Below are positions 25,910 through 34,860 of a stretch of DNA of 64,000 nucleotides, piece after piece (the stretch's first letter is position 1; the number at the start of each line of letters is the position of its first letter). A model generated the notes under the pieces. The model did no database searches and was not told the DNA's origin. It saw only the letters and a program-made list of their open reading frames with translations. A program made the position numbers and the translations under genes. The DNA lies in assembly GCA_015059045.1 (NCBI GenBank), contig SVBD01000001.1, positions 1 to 64,000 of the forward strand, given 5' to 3'. The stretch comes from Erysipelotrichaceae bacterium. Its GTDB lineage: Bacteria; Bacillota_I; Bacilli_A; RFN20; CAG-449.

Positions 25910-28654
25910 ATGGAATTAAAAGACACATTATTGATGGGTAAAACTAATTTTGAAATGAGAGGTAACCTATCTAATAAAGAACCATTAATGTTAAAGAAAT
26001 GGGAAGAAGATAATCTTTATAAGAAGGAACAAGAAAAGAATAAAGGCAATAGACAATATGTACTACATGATGGTCCACCATACGCTAATGGGGATATGCA
26101 CTGTGGACATATGTTAAATCGTATCTTAAAAGATATTATTTTACGTTATAAATCAATGTCTGGTTTTGATACACCTTTCTATCCTGGTTGGGATACTCAT
26201 GGTTTACCAATTGAAAATGCAGTAACTAAATCAGGAGTAAATAGAAAAACTACTCCTCCAGCAGAATTTAGAAAAAAATGTGAAGAATATGCTTATAAGC
26301 AAGTTGATCGTCAAATGGCTCAAATCAAGCGTTTAGGAATTGGAGCTGATTTTGATGATAAATATATCACATTACAAAAAACATTTGAAAAAGATCAAAT
26401 TAGAGTATTTAAAGAAATGGCTCTAAAAGATTTCATTTATAAAGGGTTAAAACCTGTTTATTGGTCTCCATCAAGTGAATCTGCTCTTGCAGAAGCTGAA
26501 ATTGAATACTTTGATGTTGAAGCTAAAACTATCTTTGTTCGTTTCAAAGTAGTAGATGGAAAAGGTGTTTTAAATCCTGAAACAGATTACTTTGTAATCT
26601 GGACTACAACTCCTTGGACAATTCCTGCTAACTTAGCTATCTGTGTTAATGAATTACTAGAATATGGTTTATTTAAAACAGAAAAAGGTAATTTAGTTTT
26701 CTTAACATGCTTACAAGATGATTTAAAAGCTAAATTAGGTTTAGAAACTTGTGAATTAGTTAAAACATTTAAAGGTAAAGAATTTGAAGGAATTACTACT
26801 AAACATCCTTTATACGATAGAGAATCAATTTTAATTTTAGGTAATCACGTAACTGCTGATGCAGGTACAGGATGTGTACATACTGCTCCAGGTCATGGTG
26901 CTGATGACTTTAATGTCGGCGCTAAATATCATTTACCACCATACTGTCCAGTTGATGAACATGGTATGATGGATGAAACTTGTGGAGAAAGATTACAAGG
27001 ATTATTCTATGAAAAAGCAAATGAAGAAGTTCTAGTAATGTTACAAGAAGTTGATGCTTTATTACATATGGAAAGTATTACTCACTCATATCCACATGAC
27101 TGGAGAACTAAAAAACCTGTTATCTTTAGAGCGACTCCTCAATGGTTCTGTTCTATTGATAAAATTAGAAGTGAATTATTAGAACAAATTGATAAAGTTA
27201 ATTGGACTCCATCTTGGGGTAAATTAAGAATGCACAATATGATTAAAGATAGAGGAGATTGGTGTATTTCTCGTCAAAGATTATGGGGTGTACCAATTCC
27301 AATTATCTATAATGAAGATGGAACTCCAATTATGGAAAAAGAAGTCTTTGATCATATTGAAGAATTAGTTGGTCAATTTGGATCAAATGTTTGGTTTGAA
27401 AGAGAAGCAAAAGATTTATTACCAGATGGATACACAAATCCAGCTTCACCAAATGGAAACTTCAGAAAAGAAACAGACATCATGGATGTATGGTTTGATT
27501 CAGGCTCATCATTCTTTACAGAAATAAGAAGAGGATATAACTTCCCAGTTGATTTATACTTAGAAGGTAGTGACCAATATCGTGGTTGGTTTAACTCTTC
27601 ATTAATTATCTCAGTTGCAACTAAAGGTGTTGCTCCATATAAAAATGTTTTATCACATGGATTTATTCTTGATGGTAAAGGACAAAAAATGTCTAAATCA
27701 TTAGGTAATGGTATTGATCCTAATAAGATTATCAATGTCTATGGGGCTGATATCTTAAGATTATGGTGTGCAACAGTAGATTATCAAAGTGATGTTAGAA
27801 TTTCTGAAGATTTAATTAAGAAAGTATCAGATACATATCGTAAGATTAGAAACACATTTAAATTCATGTTAGCAAACCTTAACGATACAGAAACTGAATC
27901 ATTTAATTATGAATTAAATCATGTTGAAACATTTACTAAATTAGGTCAATATGTTCTAGCAAGTTTAGAAGATACAAAGAATAAAGTAATTGCTTATTAC
28001 GATAACTATGATTTCTCAAATGCAATGTCAGCTTTATTAAACTTCTTAACTGGAGATTGTTCAGCTCTTTACTTCTCAATTGCAAAAGATCCTTTATATT
28101 GTAATAGTAAAGATGATTCTTTAAGAAGAGAAATTCAAACAGTTATCTATCATGTAGTTCATACAATGAGTAGATTATTTGCGCCTGTATTATGTTTTAC
28201 AATGGATGAAGTATATCAAAATATTCCTCATAAAGATAAAGAACATATTTCATTAGAGGATATGCCTCAAGTTACTCATGAATATGATGCTTCATTATTA
28301 GAAGAATTTAATTTATTTAAAGAAGTTAGAGATCAAGTAATGAAAGCTTTAGAAGAAGCAAGAGCAAATCAAGTAATTCGTTCATCTCAAGAAGCTAAAG
28401 TAACTTTAAATATTAAAGACAGTAAAGCTAAAGCATTATTTGAATCATTTACTAAAGAAGAATTAAGATTATTCTTTATTGTAAGTGAAGTAGAATTATC
28501 TAGTGAAGTTCAACCTACAGACTTTGAATTAGTAAGTGTCAATGTTATTCACCACGAAGGACAAAAGTGTGAAAGATGTTGGAATTACTTTGATGAATTA
28601 GTAAAACATGAAGAAAATTGCATTTGTGCAAGATGTAAAAAGGTAATTGAATAA
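25910..28654 (+). CDS. ileS: Isoleucyl-tRNA synthetase
   Basis: A 914-residue class I synthetase that charges tRNA-Ile. The HIGH-type motif is HCGH (64-67), the KMSKS motif lies at 593-597, the editing domain lies between them (TTPWTIPANLA), and a C-terminal zinc finger shows CERCW and CARC. Full length for the bacterial type. An AAGGAGG site precedes the ATG. It is the first gene of an operon with lspA and rluD, under T-box control. Confidence 0.98.
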   Translation: MELKDTLLMGKTNFEMRGNLSNKEPLMLKKWEEDNLYKKEQEKNKGNRQYVLHDGPPYANGDMHCGHMLNRILKDIILRYKSMSGFDTPFYPGWDTHGLPIENAVTKSGVNRKTTPPAEFRKKCEEYAYKQVDRQMAQIKRLGIGADFDDKYITLQKTFEKDQIRVFKEMALKDFIYKGLKPVYWSPSSESALAEAEIEYFDVEAKTIFVRFKVVDGKGVLNPETDYFVIWTTTPWTIPANLAICVNELLEYGLFKTEKGNLVFLTCLQDDLKAKLGLETCELVKTFKGKEFEGITTKHPLYDRESILILGNHVTADAGTGCVHTAPGHGADDFNVGAKYHLPPYCPVDEHGMMDETCGERLQGLFYEKANEEVLVMLQEVDALLHMESITHSYPHDWRTKKPVIFRATPQWFCSIDKIRSELLEQIDKVNWTPSWGKLRMHNMIKDRGDWCISRQRLWGVPIPIIYNEDGTPIMEKEVFDHIEELVGQFGSNVWFEREAKDLLPDGYTNPASPNGNFRKETDIMDVWFDSGSSFFTEIRRGYNFPVDLYLEGSDQYRGWFNSSLIISVATKGVAPYKNVLSHGFILDGKGQKMSKSLGNGIDPNKIINVYGADILRLWCATVDYQSDVRISEDLIKKVSDTYRKIRNTFKFMLANLNDTETESFNYELNHVETFTKLGQYVLASLEDTKNKVIAYYDNYDFSNAMSALLNFLTGDCSALYFSIAKDPLYCNSKDDSLRREIQTVIYHVVHTMSRLFAPVLCFTMDEVYQNIPHKDKEHISLEDMPQVTHEYDASLLEEFNLFKEVRDQVMKALEEARANQVIRSSQEAKVTLNIKDSKAKALFESFTKEELRLFFIVSEVELSSEVQPTDFELVSVNVIHHEGQKCERCWNYFDELVKHEENCICARCKKVIE

Positions 28655-29262
28655 TGAAAGAAAAGTTAGTTAATTTACATGAATTATGTAAAAAATACCA
28701 TATATACTTCTATTTGATTATGGTAGGATTAATCGCTCTTGATTTAACTACTAAATATGTGATGGAAGCAATTTTACTTGATGCACCAAATCATAGGATA
28801 GAAGTAATTGATGGCTTCTTTACCTTGAGTTTAGTTTACAATCCAGGAGCATTCTCTGGAATGCTAGGTGATAGTATTTTTGGAAGAATTATTTTAATGT
28901 TATTGTCTCTTATATGTGGAGTAGTAATGTTATGGTATTTCATTAAATCATTTTCTAAAATGGGTAAATTAGAGTTGTTTGGTATTACTTTAGCAATTCC
29001 AGGTACCTTAGGAAACTTATGGGATCGTACTTTACAAGTCTTTGGTCTACAAGAAGGAGTAATCGACTTCTTGGAATTTGATTTGGGCTTTATGGTATGG
29101 AATACATTTAATATCGCTGATTCATTACTTGTAATTGGTATTATTGCTTTTGCAGTTGGATATCTAATTAGAGACAGTAAAGAAGAGAAGAAAAAAGAAC
29201 AAGAACGTTTGAAATTCTATGAAGAAAAGAAAAACGAGGAAGAAGAGTTAAAAGATGAATAA
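28654..29262 (+). CDS. lspA: Lipoprotein signal peptidase (signal peptidase II)
   Basis: A 202-residue membrane aspartyl protease that cuts lipoprotein signal peptides. Four membrane helices are visible, with VYNPGAFSGM, the catalytic Asp in GVIDFLEF and the second in FNIADSLLVIG. It is about 35 residues longer than usual because of a charged Lys/Glu C-terminal tail. One-base overlap (TAATG) with ileS. Its likely substrates in this window include the lipoproteins at 23235, 38921, 40002, 42088 and 58166. Confidence 0.92.
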   Translation: MKEKLVNLHELCKKYHIYFYLIMVGLIALDLTTKYVMEAILLDAPNHRIEVIDGFFTLSLVYNPGAFSGMLGDSIFGRIILMLLSLICGVVMLWYFIKSFSKMGKLELFGITLAIPGTLGNLWDRTLQVFGLQEGVIDFLEFDLGFMVWNTFNIADSLLVIGIIAFAVGYLIRDSKEEKKKEQERLKFYEEKKNEEEELKDE

Positions 29263-30169
29263 AGTAGTAGTCACAAATGAATTTGAACAAACTCGTTTAG
29301 ATGCATTTTTAGTAACTCTTTTAGATGGTAAATCAAGAAGTTACGCTCAAAAGGTAATTGAAGAAGGTAAATGTCTAGTCAATGGTAAAACAAGCAAACA
29401 CTCTTATAAAATAAGAGTGAATGATGTAATTGAATATGATTTATTAGAAGAAAAACAATTAAACTTAGAAAAGAAAGACATCTCTTTAGATATTATTTAT
29501 CAAGATGAAGATATCGTTGTGATTAATAAACCTAGAGGAATGGTGGTTCACCCTTCTAATGGTCATTATGATGGAGATACATTAGTTAATGCATTATTAT
29601 ATTCAATCAAAGATTTATCAAGCATTAATGGGGTAGTGCGCCCAGGTATTGTTCATCGTATTGATAAAAATACTTCTGGCTTACTTGTAGTCGCTAAAAA
29701 TGATACCGCTCATATTTTCCTTCAAGAACAATTAAAGGATCATTCAATGCATAGAGAATACTATGCTTTAGTGGAAGGAGTAATTCCTCATACTGATATT
29801 AAAATTGATGCGCCAATTGGAAAAGATCCTAAAGATAGATTAAAAAGAGCAATTGATATCTATGAAGGAAAAGACGCAGTAACTCATGTTCACGTTGAAG
29901 AAAGATTTAAAGAACATACACTTGTTTCTTGTAGACTTGAAACTGGTAGAACTCATCAAATTAGAGTTCATTTAAGATATATTAATCACCCAATTGTTGG
30001 TGATCCAGAATATGGTAAAAGACATCAAAAATTCTCTTGTTCAGGACAAATGTTACATGCGTATAAATTAACTTTTATTCATCCAACAACAAAGAAAGAG
30101 ATGACATTTACTTGTCCTAGAGATAGTGAATTTGAATGTGTATTAGAACAAGCAAGAAATTTAAAATAA
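29255..30169 (+). CDS. RluA/RluD-family 23S rRNA pseudouridine synthase
   Basis: A 304-residue enzyme with an N-terminal S4 RNA-binding domain (RLDAFLVTLLDGKSRSYAQKVIEEGKCLVNG is the pattern) and the catalytic core with HRIDKNTSGLLVVAKN, where D137 is the catalytic Asp, and RTHQIRVHL near the end. Size and domain order fit RluD. It overlaps the end of lspA by eight bases. Last gene of the operon. Confidence 0.93.
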   Translation: MNKVVVTNEFEQTRLDAFLVTLLDGKSRSYAQKVIEEGKCLVNGKTSKHSYKIRVNDVIEYDLLEEKQLNLEKKDISLDIIYQDEDIVVINKPRGMVVHPSNGHYDGDTLVNALLYSIKDLSSINGVVRPGIVHRIDKNTSGLLVVAKNDTAHIFLQEQLKDHSMHREYYALVEGVIPHTDIKIDAPIGKDPKDRLKRAIDIYEGKDAVTHVHVEERFKEHTLVSCRLETGRTHQIRVHLRYINHPIVGDPEYGKRHQKFSCSGQMLHAYKLTFIHPTTKKEMTFTCPRDSEFECVLEQARNLK

Positions 30170-30170
30170 A

Positions 30171-30198
30171 AAAAGTATCCGCTCGGATACTTTTTTTT
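30171..30198 (+). terminator. ileS-lspA-rluD operon terminator
   Basis: AAAAGTATCC pairs with GGATACTTTT around a short GC-containing loop, followed by eight T. Confidence 0.9.
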
Positions 30199-30244
30199 GT
30201 TGATGAATTAACTAAGAAAGTTATAATCTGTGCACATAATAACA

Positions 30245-30276
30245 TTGACAAAAATATGCGGGGGGGGGGGTATAAT
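30245..30276 (+). promoter_or_regulatory. Poly-G promoter, putative phase-variable promoter 2
   Basis: TTGACA (30245-30250) and TATAAT (30271-30276) with a 20 bp spacer that holds eleven consecutive G (30260-30270). The stretch ATTGACAAAAATATGC before the G run is identical to promoter 1 at 23163. At this tract length the spacer is 3 bp longer than optimal, so the promoter may be weak or off in the sequenced cells. Confidence 0.82.
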
Positions 30277-30304
30277 AATTATAAATTAAATTAGGGGATA
30301 AAAT

Positions 30305-31465
30305 ATGGGACAATTAGATAATTATAACCAAATGATTAATGAACTTGAAATTTTTAAAAATTTAAAAATTTCTTCGATGGTTTTAGAAAAAGAAAGTATA
30401 ACGTTAAAAAATAATATTAATGAACAAATGTTAGCAAATATTTTTGATAATTCATATGATCCAAATATAAAACAATATGTTAAAGAATTTTTAAAACAAC
30501 GGGATGATAATAATTTCATTGATAAATTAATTTGTAAAGCAAAACAATCATTAAAAAATAAAATTTATGAAAGCGAATATAAAATGCGTAAATTAAATTG
30601 TAAAAAAATCATCATTAATTTTCTTTTCTCAATATTAATTCTTTGCCTTTTATCTACTGGGATATTTTTATTTATAAAAGAAGGATATTCAAACAATGCA
30701 ACAAGTCTTACTTTAGGGATAATTCCAACTTTTATAACTATTGGTGCTTATTATTTATGGAAATCTGGAAACAATACAAAGTCAATAGGACTTATAATGT
30801 TAGAAATTGGATATTTTATTATTTCTTTGCTCATAATGTATGCCGGTGGTAATGCAACTCATAAAGGTTCTTTACCTTTTTATATTTTTCATTATTTGTT
30901 ATTAGTGGCAATATTTACACTTATTATTAATTGGATACACATATTAAAAAATATAAGGTCAAAAAAAGAGAATTTACATGCAATAGTTCTAAATTGTAAA
31001 AATTACGATTTCAATATGTTTGAATATTATTTTAATAAATTAAATTATTTAGAAAATCAATTAAGTGAATTGAAAAAAAATATAAATAAAACAAATGAAT
31101 TAATTACAGTTGCTAAAAGAAAAGCTAAAATTTTACCTCAAAAATATATTGATTACATTAGTCCGTTTGATAATGTTCCTGCCGTGTTTGATATTTTTAA
31201 TATTGCAAAAGATAAAAGAGCATTTACAATCAATGAAGTTATTAATGTCTATATTGAAGATGAATTTAAAAAGGAGCAAAGACTACATATGAATACTATG
31301 GAAGAATTAAATAAAAAAAGAAATAATTTTTATAATAATGTCATAAATCAAAATAATCAATTGCTAAATGATATTAAAAAACAAGGCAAATATTTGTCGG
31401 AAATTGAAAATAAAATTAAAAACATAGAAATACCTTCTACAATTGATGTAAGAATTATAGATTAA
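30305..31465 (+). CDS. Unknown membrane protein under a poly-G promoter
   Basis: A 386-residue protein. Residues 1-95 are helical and soluble; four membrane helices follow at about 101-125, 130-150, 158-180 and 188-212. A long C-terminal helical region of coiled-coil character (about 215-380) includes FDIFNIAKDKRAFTINEVIN. No signal peptide. No family is recognised with confidence. Lys- and Asn-rich composition sets it apart from neighbouring housekeeping genes, suggesting an accessory gene. AGGGGATA precedes the ATG. Its promoter is a near copy of that of the surface lipoprotein, so the two are probably members of one phase-variable set. Confidence 0.7.
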   Translation: MGQLDNYNQMINELEIFKNLKISSMVLEKESITLKNNINEQMLANIFDNSYDPNIKQYVKEFLKQRDDNNFIDKLICKAKQSLKNKIYESEYKMRKLNCKKIIINFLFSILILCLLSTGIFLFIKEGYSNNATSLTLGIIPTFITIGAYYLWKSGNNTKSIGLIMLEIGYFIISLLIMYAGGNATHKGSLPFYIFHYLLLVAIFTLIINWIHILKNIRSKKENLHAIVLNCKNYDFNMFEYYFNKLNYLENQLSELKKNINKTNELITVAKRKAKILPQKYIDYISPFDNVPAVFDIFNIAKDKRAFTINEVINVYIEDEFKKEQRLHMNTMEELNKKRNNFYNNVINQNNQLLNDIKKQGKYLSEIENKIKNIEIPSTIDVRIID

Positions 31466-31522
31466 ATTATGATATAAAAATGTAATTATTATTAATATGT
31501 AGCAATAAGGAGGAAAGGATAA

Positions 31523-32428
31523 TTAGACAGTTTTCTTATAATTAACGAAGTTAATTTTACAAATGTGAGATAATTCTTCTTTTCCGAATTTATTAATAAA
31601 TTCTTGAGTGAATTCGTCTACTTTTGTAGATGCACCTTTTGGAATATCCATTTGATATTTTTCATTTAATACTTTCATTTCTTTTAAGAAACAGTATCTA
31701 GCAATCATTGAACTTACTGCAATTGAAGGATACCAAGATTCACCTTTAGTTTTAAATGTAATATTTTTAGTTACAACTTTTTCTTCATATTGAAGATATT
31801 CATAATACTTATCTACCTCACAGAATTGATCAATAAAGCAAGGAGTATCATTTTCTTTTATTTTTTCTTTGACATTTAGTAAAGCTTTATTATGTAATAG
31901 GGCTTTAATTTTATTCATAGAATAACCATTATTTACTAACTCATTATATTTATCGTTCGTGCATGTTAATTTAGAAAATACGACTTTATCTAAAAGAGAA
32001 GGAACAATTTCTAAAATCTTTTCATCAGTTAATTTTTTTGAATCATTAACTTTTAATTCCTTTAATAAGTCGATATCACTTTCTTTAATATAAGAAGCAA
32101 CAACGATTACTGGACCAAAGAAATCACCAGTTCCTACTTCATCAGAACCAATTTGATTATTAACATTTAACCAATAATAATCAATCTTTTCCTTTTTAGG
32201 ATTAATAGTTGCAGTTACATCCCAAATTAACGCTTCATTTAATGCATTTGCTCCAGAAAAAACAGCTTTTAATCCTTTTTTAGAAGAGTAAATGGTAATA
32301 ACAACATCATCAATGGTTTTAGTTTTCCATAAGATATATTCACCCACATCAAAAACTAGATCTTCCTTATAGAAGATTTCCATCTTTTCTAATGTTTCTT
32401 GAGTAATCTTTAAAGTTACGTAGTCCAT
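31523..32428 (-). CDS. rnhC: Ribonuclease HIII
   Basis: A 301-residue nuclease that removes RNA from RNA-DNA hybrids. The N-terminal substrate-binding TBP-like domain (1-85) is followed by the catalytic domain beginning IGSDEVGTGDFFGPVIVVAS; the DEVG motif with the second Asp of the active site is diagnostic of RNase HII/HIII, and the N-terminal extension marks HIII. It diverges from mutS2, with which rnhC is often linked in Bacillota. Confidence 0.95.
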   Translation of the reverse strand: MDYVTLKITQETLEKMEIFYKEDLVFDVGEYILWKTKTIDDVVITIYSSKKGLKAVFSGANALNEALIWDVTATINPKKEKIDYYWLNVNNQIGSDEVGTGDFFGPVIVVASYIKESDIDLLKELKVNDSKKLTDEKILEIVPSLLDKVVFSKLTCTNDKYNELVNNGYSMNKIKALLHNKALLNVKEKIKENDTPCFIDQFCEVDKYYEYLQYEEKVVTKNITFKTKGESWYPSIAVSSMIARYCFLKEMKVLNEKYQMDIPKGASTKVDEFTQEFINKFGKEELSHICKINFVNYKKTV

Positions 32429-32553
32429 TTTTTCACCTGTTTCTATTGTATCACTTTTATTCTCACTACTAAAAGATAATTTAAATTATTAGAACATTTA
32501 TTAAATCTATTAATTTAATTAATGTTTTTTGGTATAAATATAATTAGGTGATT

Positions 32554-34860
32554 ATGGTGAAAGATATTTATAAAGCCTTTGAATTTGATATTATCAAAGA
32601 AAATTTAGAAAAATATGTTAAAGGTGAAGTTGCCTTAAGACAAATTAGAGAACTAGAAATGTTTACTTCTTCAGAAGAACTTAAGAAAGAATTAAGTTAT
32701 TTAGAAGAAATGATTTCATATACTTTAAAATATCGTTCACTTGTTATTAATCCTCATAATGATATAGTCTATCAATTAATTTCACTTACTAAAGATGGAG
32801 TAGGATCAATTGAGTTCTTTTATCAAATATCATCCCTTTTAGAAAACGTTGATATTTTAAAAGAAGAATCATCTAAAGATGATAAATATCCTTTAATCAT
32901 GGAAATGCTATCAAATTTAATTTCTATTCCTTCATTAAAGAATCAAATTGATCACATTATTACTAGAGATTTACAAATCTCTGATAATGCTTCAAGTGAA
33001 TTAAGAAGTATTAGACGTAATTTAAGAAATGAAGAACAAGGACAAAGTAAATTAATTAATTCTCTTGTTTTAAGATATAAAGATATTTTAAATAGTGAAA
33101 AATATACAATGAGAAATTCTTCTTATGTATTACCAGTTAAATCCAGTTATAAAAATTCTGTAAGTGGAATTGTTGTAGATGAATCAGATAGTAAATTAAC
33201 GGTTTTTATTGAACCAACTGAAATCTTAGAATCAAATAATAAAATCGCCAGATTAAAAGAAAAAGAGTATGAAGAAATTAAAAGAATTCTTAAAGAGCTC
33301 TCTATTTATACTTTAAAATATATTGAACCATTAAGATCTAACATTGATATTGTTAATAGATTAGATTTCCTTTTAGCGAAGGCTAATTATGCTTTAGATA
33401 TTAAAGCGGAAGTAGCAAATATTACTAATGAAAGAGTGATATATTTAAAAAATGCTCGCCATCCTTTAATTGATAAAGATAAAGTAGTCAGTAATTCATT
33501 CTTTTTAGATAAACAAAAGATTATGGTCATTTCTGGCCCTAATGCTGGTGGTAAAACAGTTTGTTTAAAAGTTATTGGCTTACTTGTTATTATGAATCAA
33601 TGTGGACTTGCTTTGCCAACAAGTGAAAAGGCTAATTTATGTTTCTTTGATAAGATTTTTGTTGATATGGGTGATAATCAATCATTAATGGATAATTTAT
33701 CTACTTTCTCAGGTCATATTAAAAATTTAAAAGAAATTTTAGATGAAGTTACTAAAGACTCTTTAGTAATTTTAGATGAACTTGGAACAGGAACTTCACC
33801 TTTAGAAGGAGAAGCTTTAGGTGTAGGTGTTATTACTCATCTTAACAATTTAGGTTGTTTTGGTATTTTTACAAGCCATTATGAAGGATTAAAATCTTTT
33901 GCTTTAGAAAATGAATATATATTAAATGCTTCAATGGCATTTGATGAAGAGAATATTGTTCCTACTTACCATCTTCGTTTGGGAGTTGCAGGTAAATCAT
34001 ATGGAATTGAATTAAGTCAAAGAATGGGTGTAGAAGAAAATGTTATTTCTTTATCTAAAGAATATTTAGAAAATAAAGTAAAATCTGATAAAGAAGTCAC
34101 TCTTGCACTTTTAAACCAAAGACTTGAAGAAAACGAATTTATTAAAATGGAACTTCTTAGAAAAGAAGAAGAACTAGATAAAAGAAATATCGAATTAGAA
34201 AGAGAAATCGAAAAATATAAGCGTTTAGAGAATAAAATCTTCTTGGAAAGTGAAAAGGAAAAAGAAAAACTTATTCAAAAAGCTAAAGAAGAAATTGAAG
34301 AAATTATGGATGAATTTAAAAAGTCATCTTCTTATAAAATGCACGAAGTAATTGCTTCCAAAAAGAAACTTGATGATCTTTCTTCTATAGAAGAAGAGGA
34401 AGAATCAATTAGCAAAGTGATCAATGTAAATGATTACGTAAGAATTATCGATTCTGATATTACAGGAAAAGTAATTAGAATCAAAGGGGATAAGATTTCT
34501 TTAATTAGTGAACAAGGAATGAATTTAAATGTTAAATTGTCACAAGTAGAAAGATACTTCCCTAAAAAGAAAGTAAAAAAAGTTCAAACTACTTCACTTT
34601 TTAAAACTACAAAAATTGTTAAATTAGAATGCAATTTAATCGGTTTAAGAGTTGAAGAAGCTCTTTTGGAACTTGATAAATATATTGATGATGCCATTGT
34701 GGCAAGATATAAAGAAGTAAGAATTGTTCATGGATCAGGAACTGGAGCGTTAAGAGAAGCAGTTCATAATTATTTAAATCGAAGAAAAGAAATAAAGTCA
34801 TATCGTCTTGGTGGCCTTGGAGAAGGTGGCGTTGGCGCAACGGTGGTATATTTTAAATGA
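32554..34860 (+). CDS. mutS2: Endonuclease MutS2
   Basis: A 768-residue MutS-family ATPase without the mismatch-recognition domain. It has the lever/clamp coiled-coil region, Walker A GPNAGGKT (328-335), LVILDELGTGTSP, a second coiled coil at about 515-595 and a C-terminal Smr nuclease domain (about 690-768) with GLRVEEALLELDKYID and RIVHGSGTGALR. MutS2 acts in recombination control or ribosome rescue depending on species. The ATG at 32554 is chosen because a GTG at 32548 lies inside the AGGTGATT ribosome site; GTG 32557 is also possible. It overlaps uvrC by four bases. Confidence 0.94.
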   Translation: MVKDIYKAFEFDIIKENLEKYVKGEVALRQIRELEMFTSSEELKKELSYLEEMISYTLKYRSLVINPHNDIVYQLISLTKDGVGSIEFFYQISSLLENVDILKEESSKDDKYPLIMEMLSNLISIPSLKNQIDHIITRDLQISDNASSELRSIRRNLRNEEQGQSKLINSLVLRYKDILNSEKYTMRNSSYVLPVKSSYKNSVSGIVVDESDSKLTVFIEPTEILESNNKIARLKEKEYEEIKRILKELSIYTLKYIEPLRSNIDIVNRLDFLLAKANYALDIKAEVANITNERVIYLKNARHPLIDKDKVVSNSFFLDKQKIMVISGPNAGGKTVCLKVIGLLVIMNQCGLALPTSEKANLCFFDKIFVDMGDNQSLMDNLSTFSGHIKNLKEILDEVTKDSLVILDELGTGTSPLEGEALGVGVITHLNNLGCFGIFTSHYEGLKSFALENEYILNASMAFDEENIVPTYHLRLGVAGKSYGIELSQRMGVEENVISLSKEYLENKVKSDKEVTLALLNQRLEENEFIKMELLRKEEELDKRNIELEREIEKYKRLENKIFLESEKEKEKLIQKAKEEIEEIMDEFKKSSSYKMHEVIASKKKLDDLSSIEEEEESISKVINVNDYVRIIDSDITGKVIRIKGDKISLISEQGMNLNVKLSQVERYFPKKKVKKVQTTSLFKTTKIVKLECNLIGLRVEEALLELDKYIDDAIVARYKEVRIVHGSGTGALREAVHNYLNRRKEIKSYRLGGLGEGGVGATVVYFK

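Noticed and set aside
31495-31522. Strong AAGGAGGAAAGG ribosome-site-like sequence after the unknown membrane protein
   Set aside because: No start codon and open frame follow on the + strand before the end of rnhC; it is probably chance or a relic.
32548-32553. GTG start for mutS2
   Set aside because: It overlaps the AGGTGATT ribosome-binding site.
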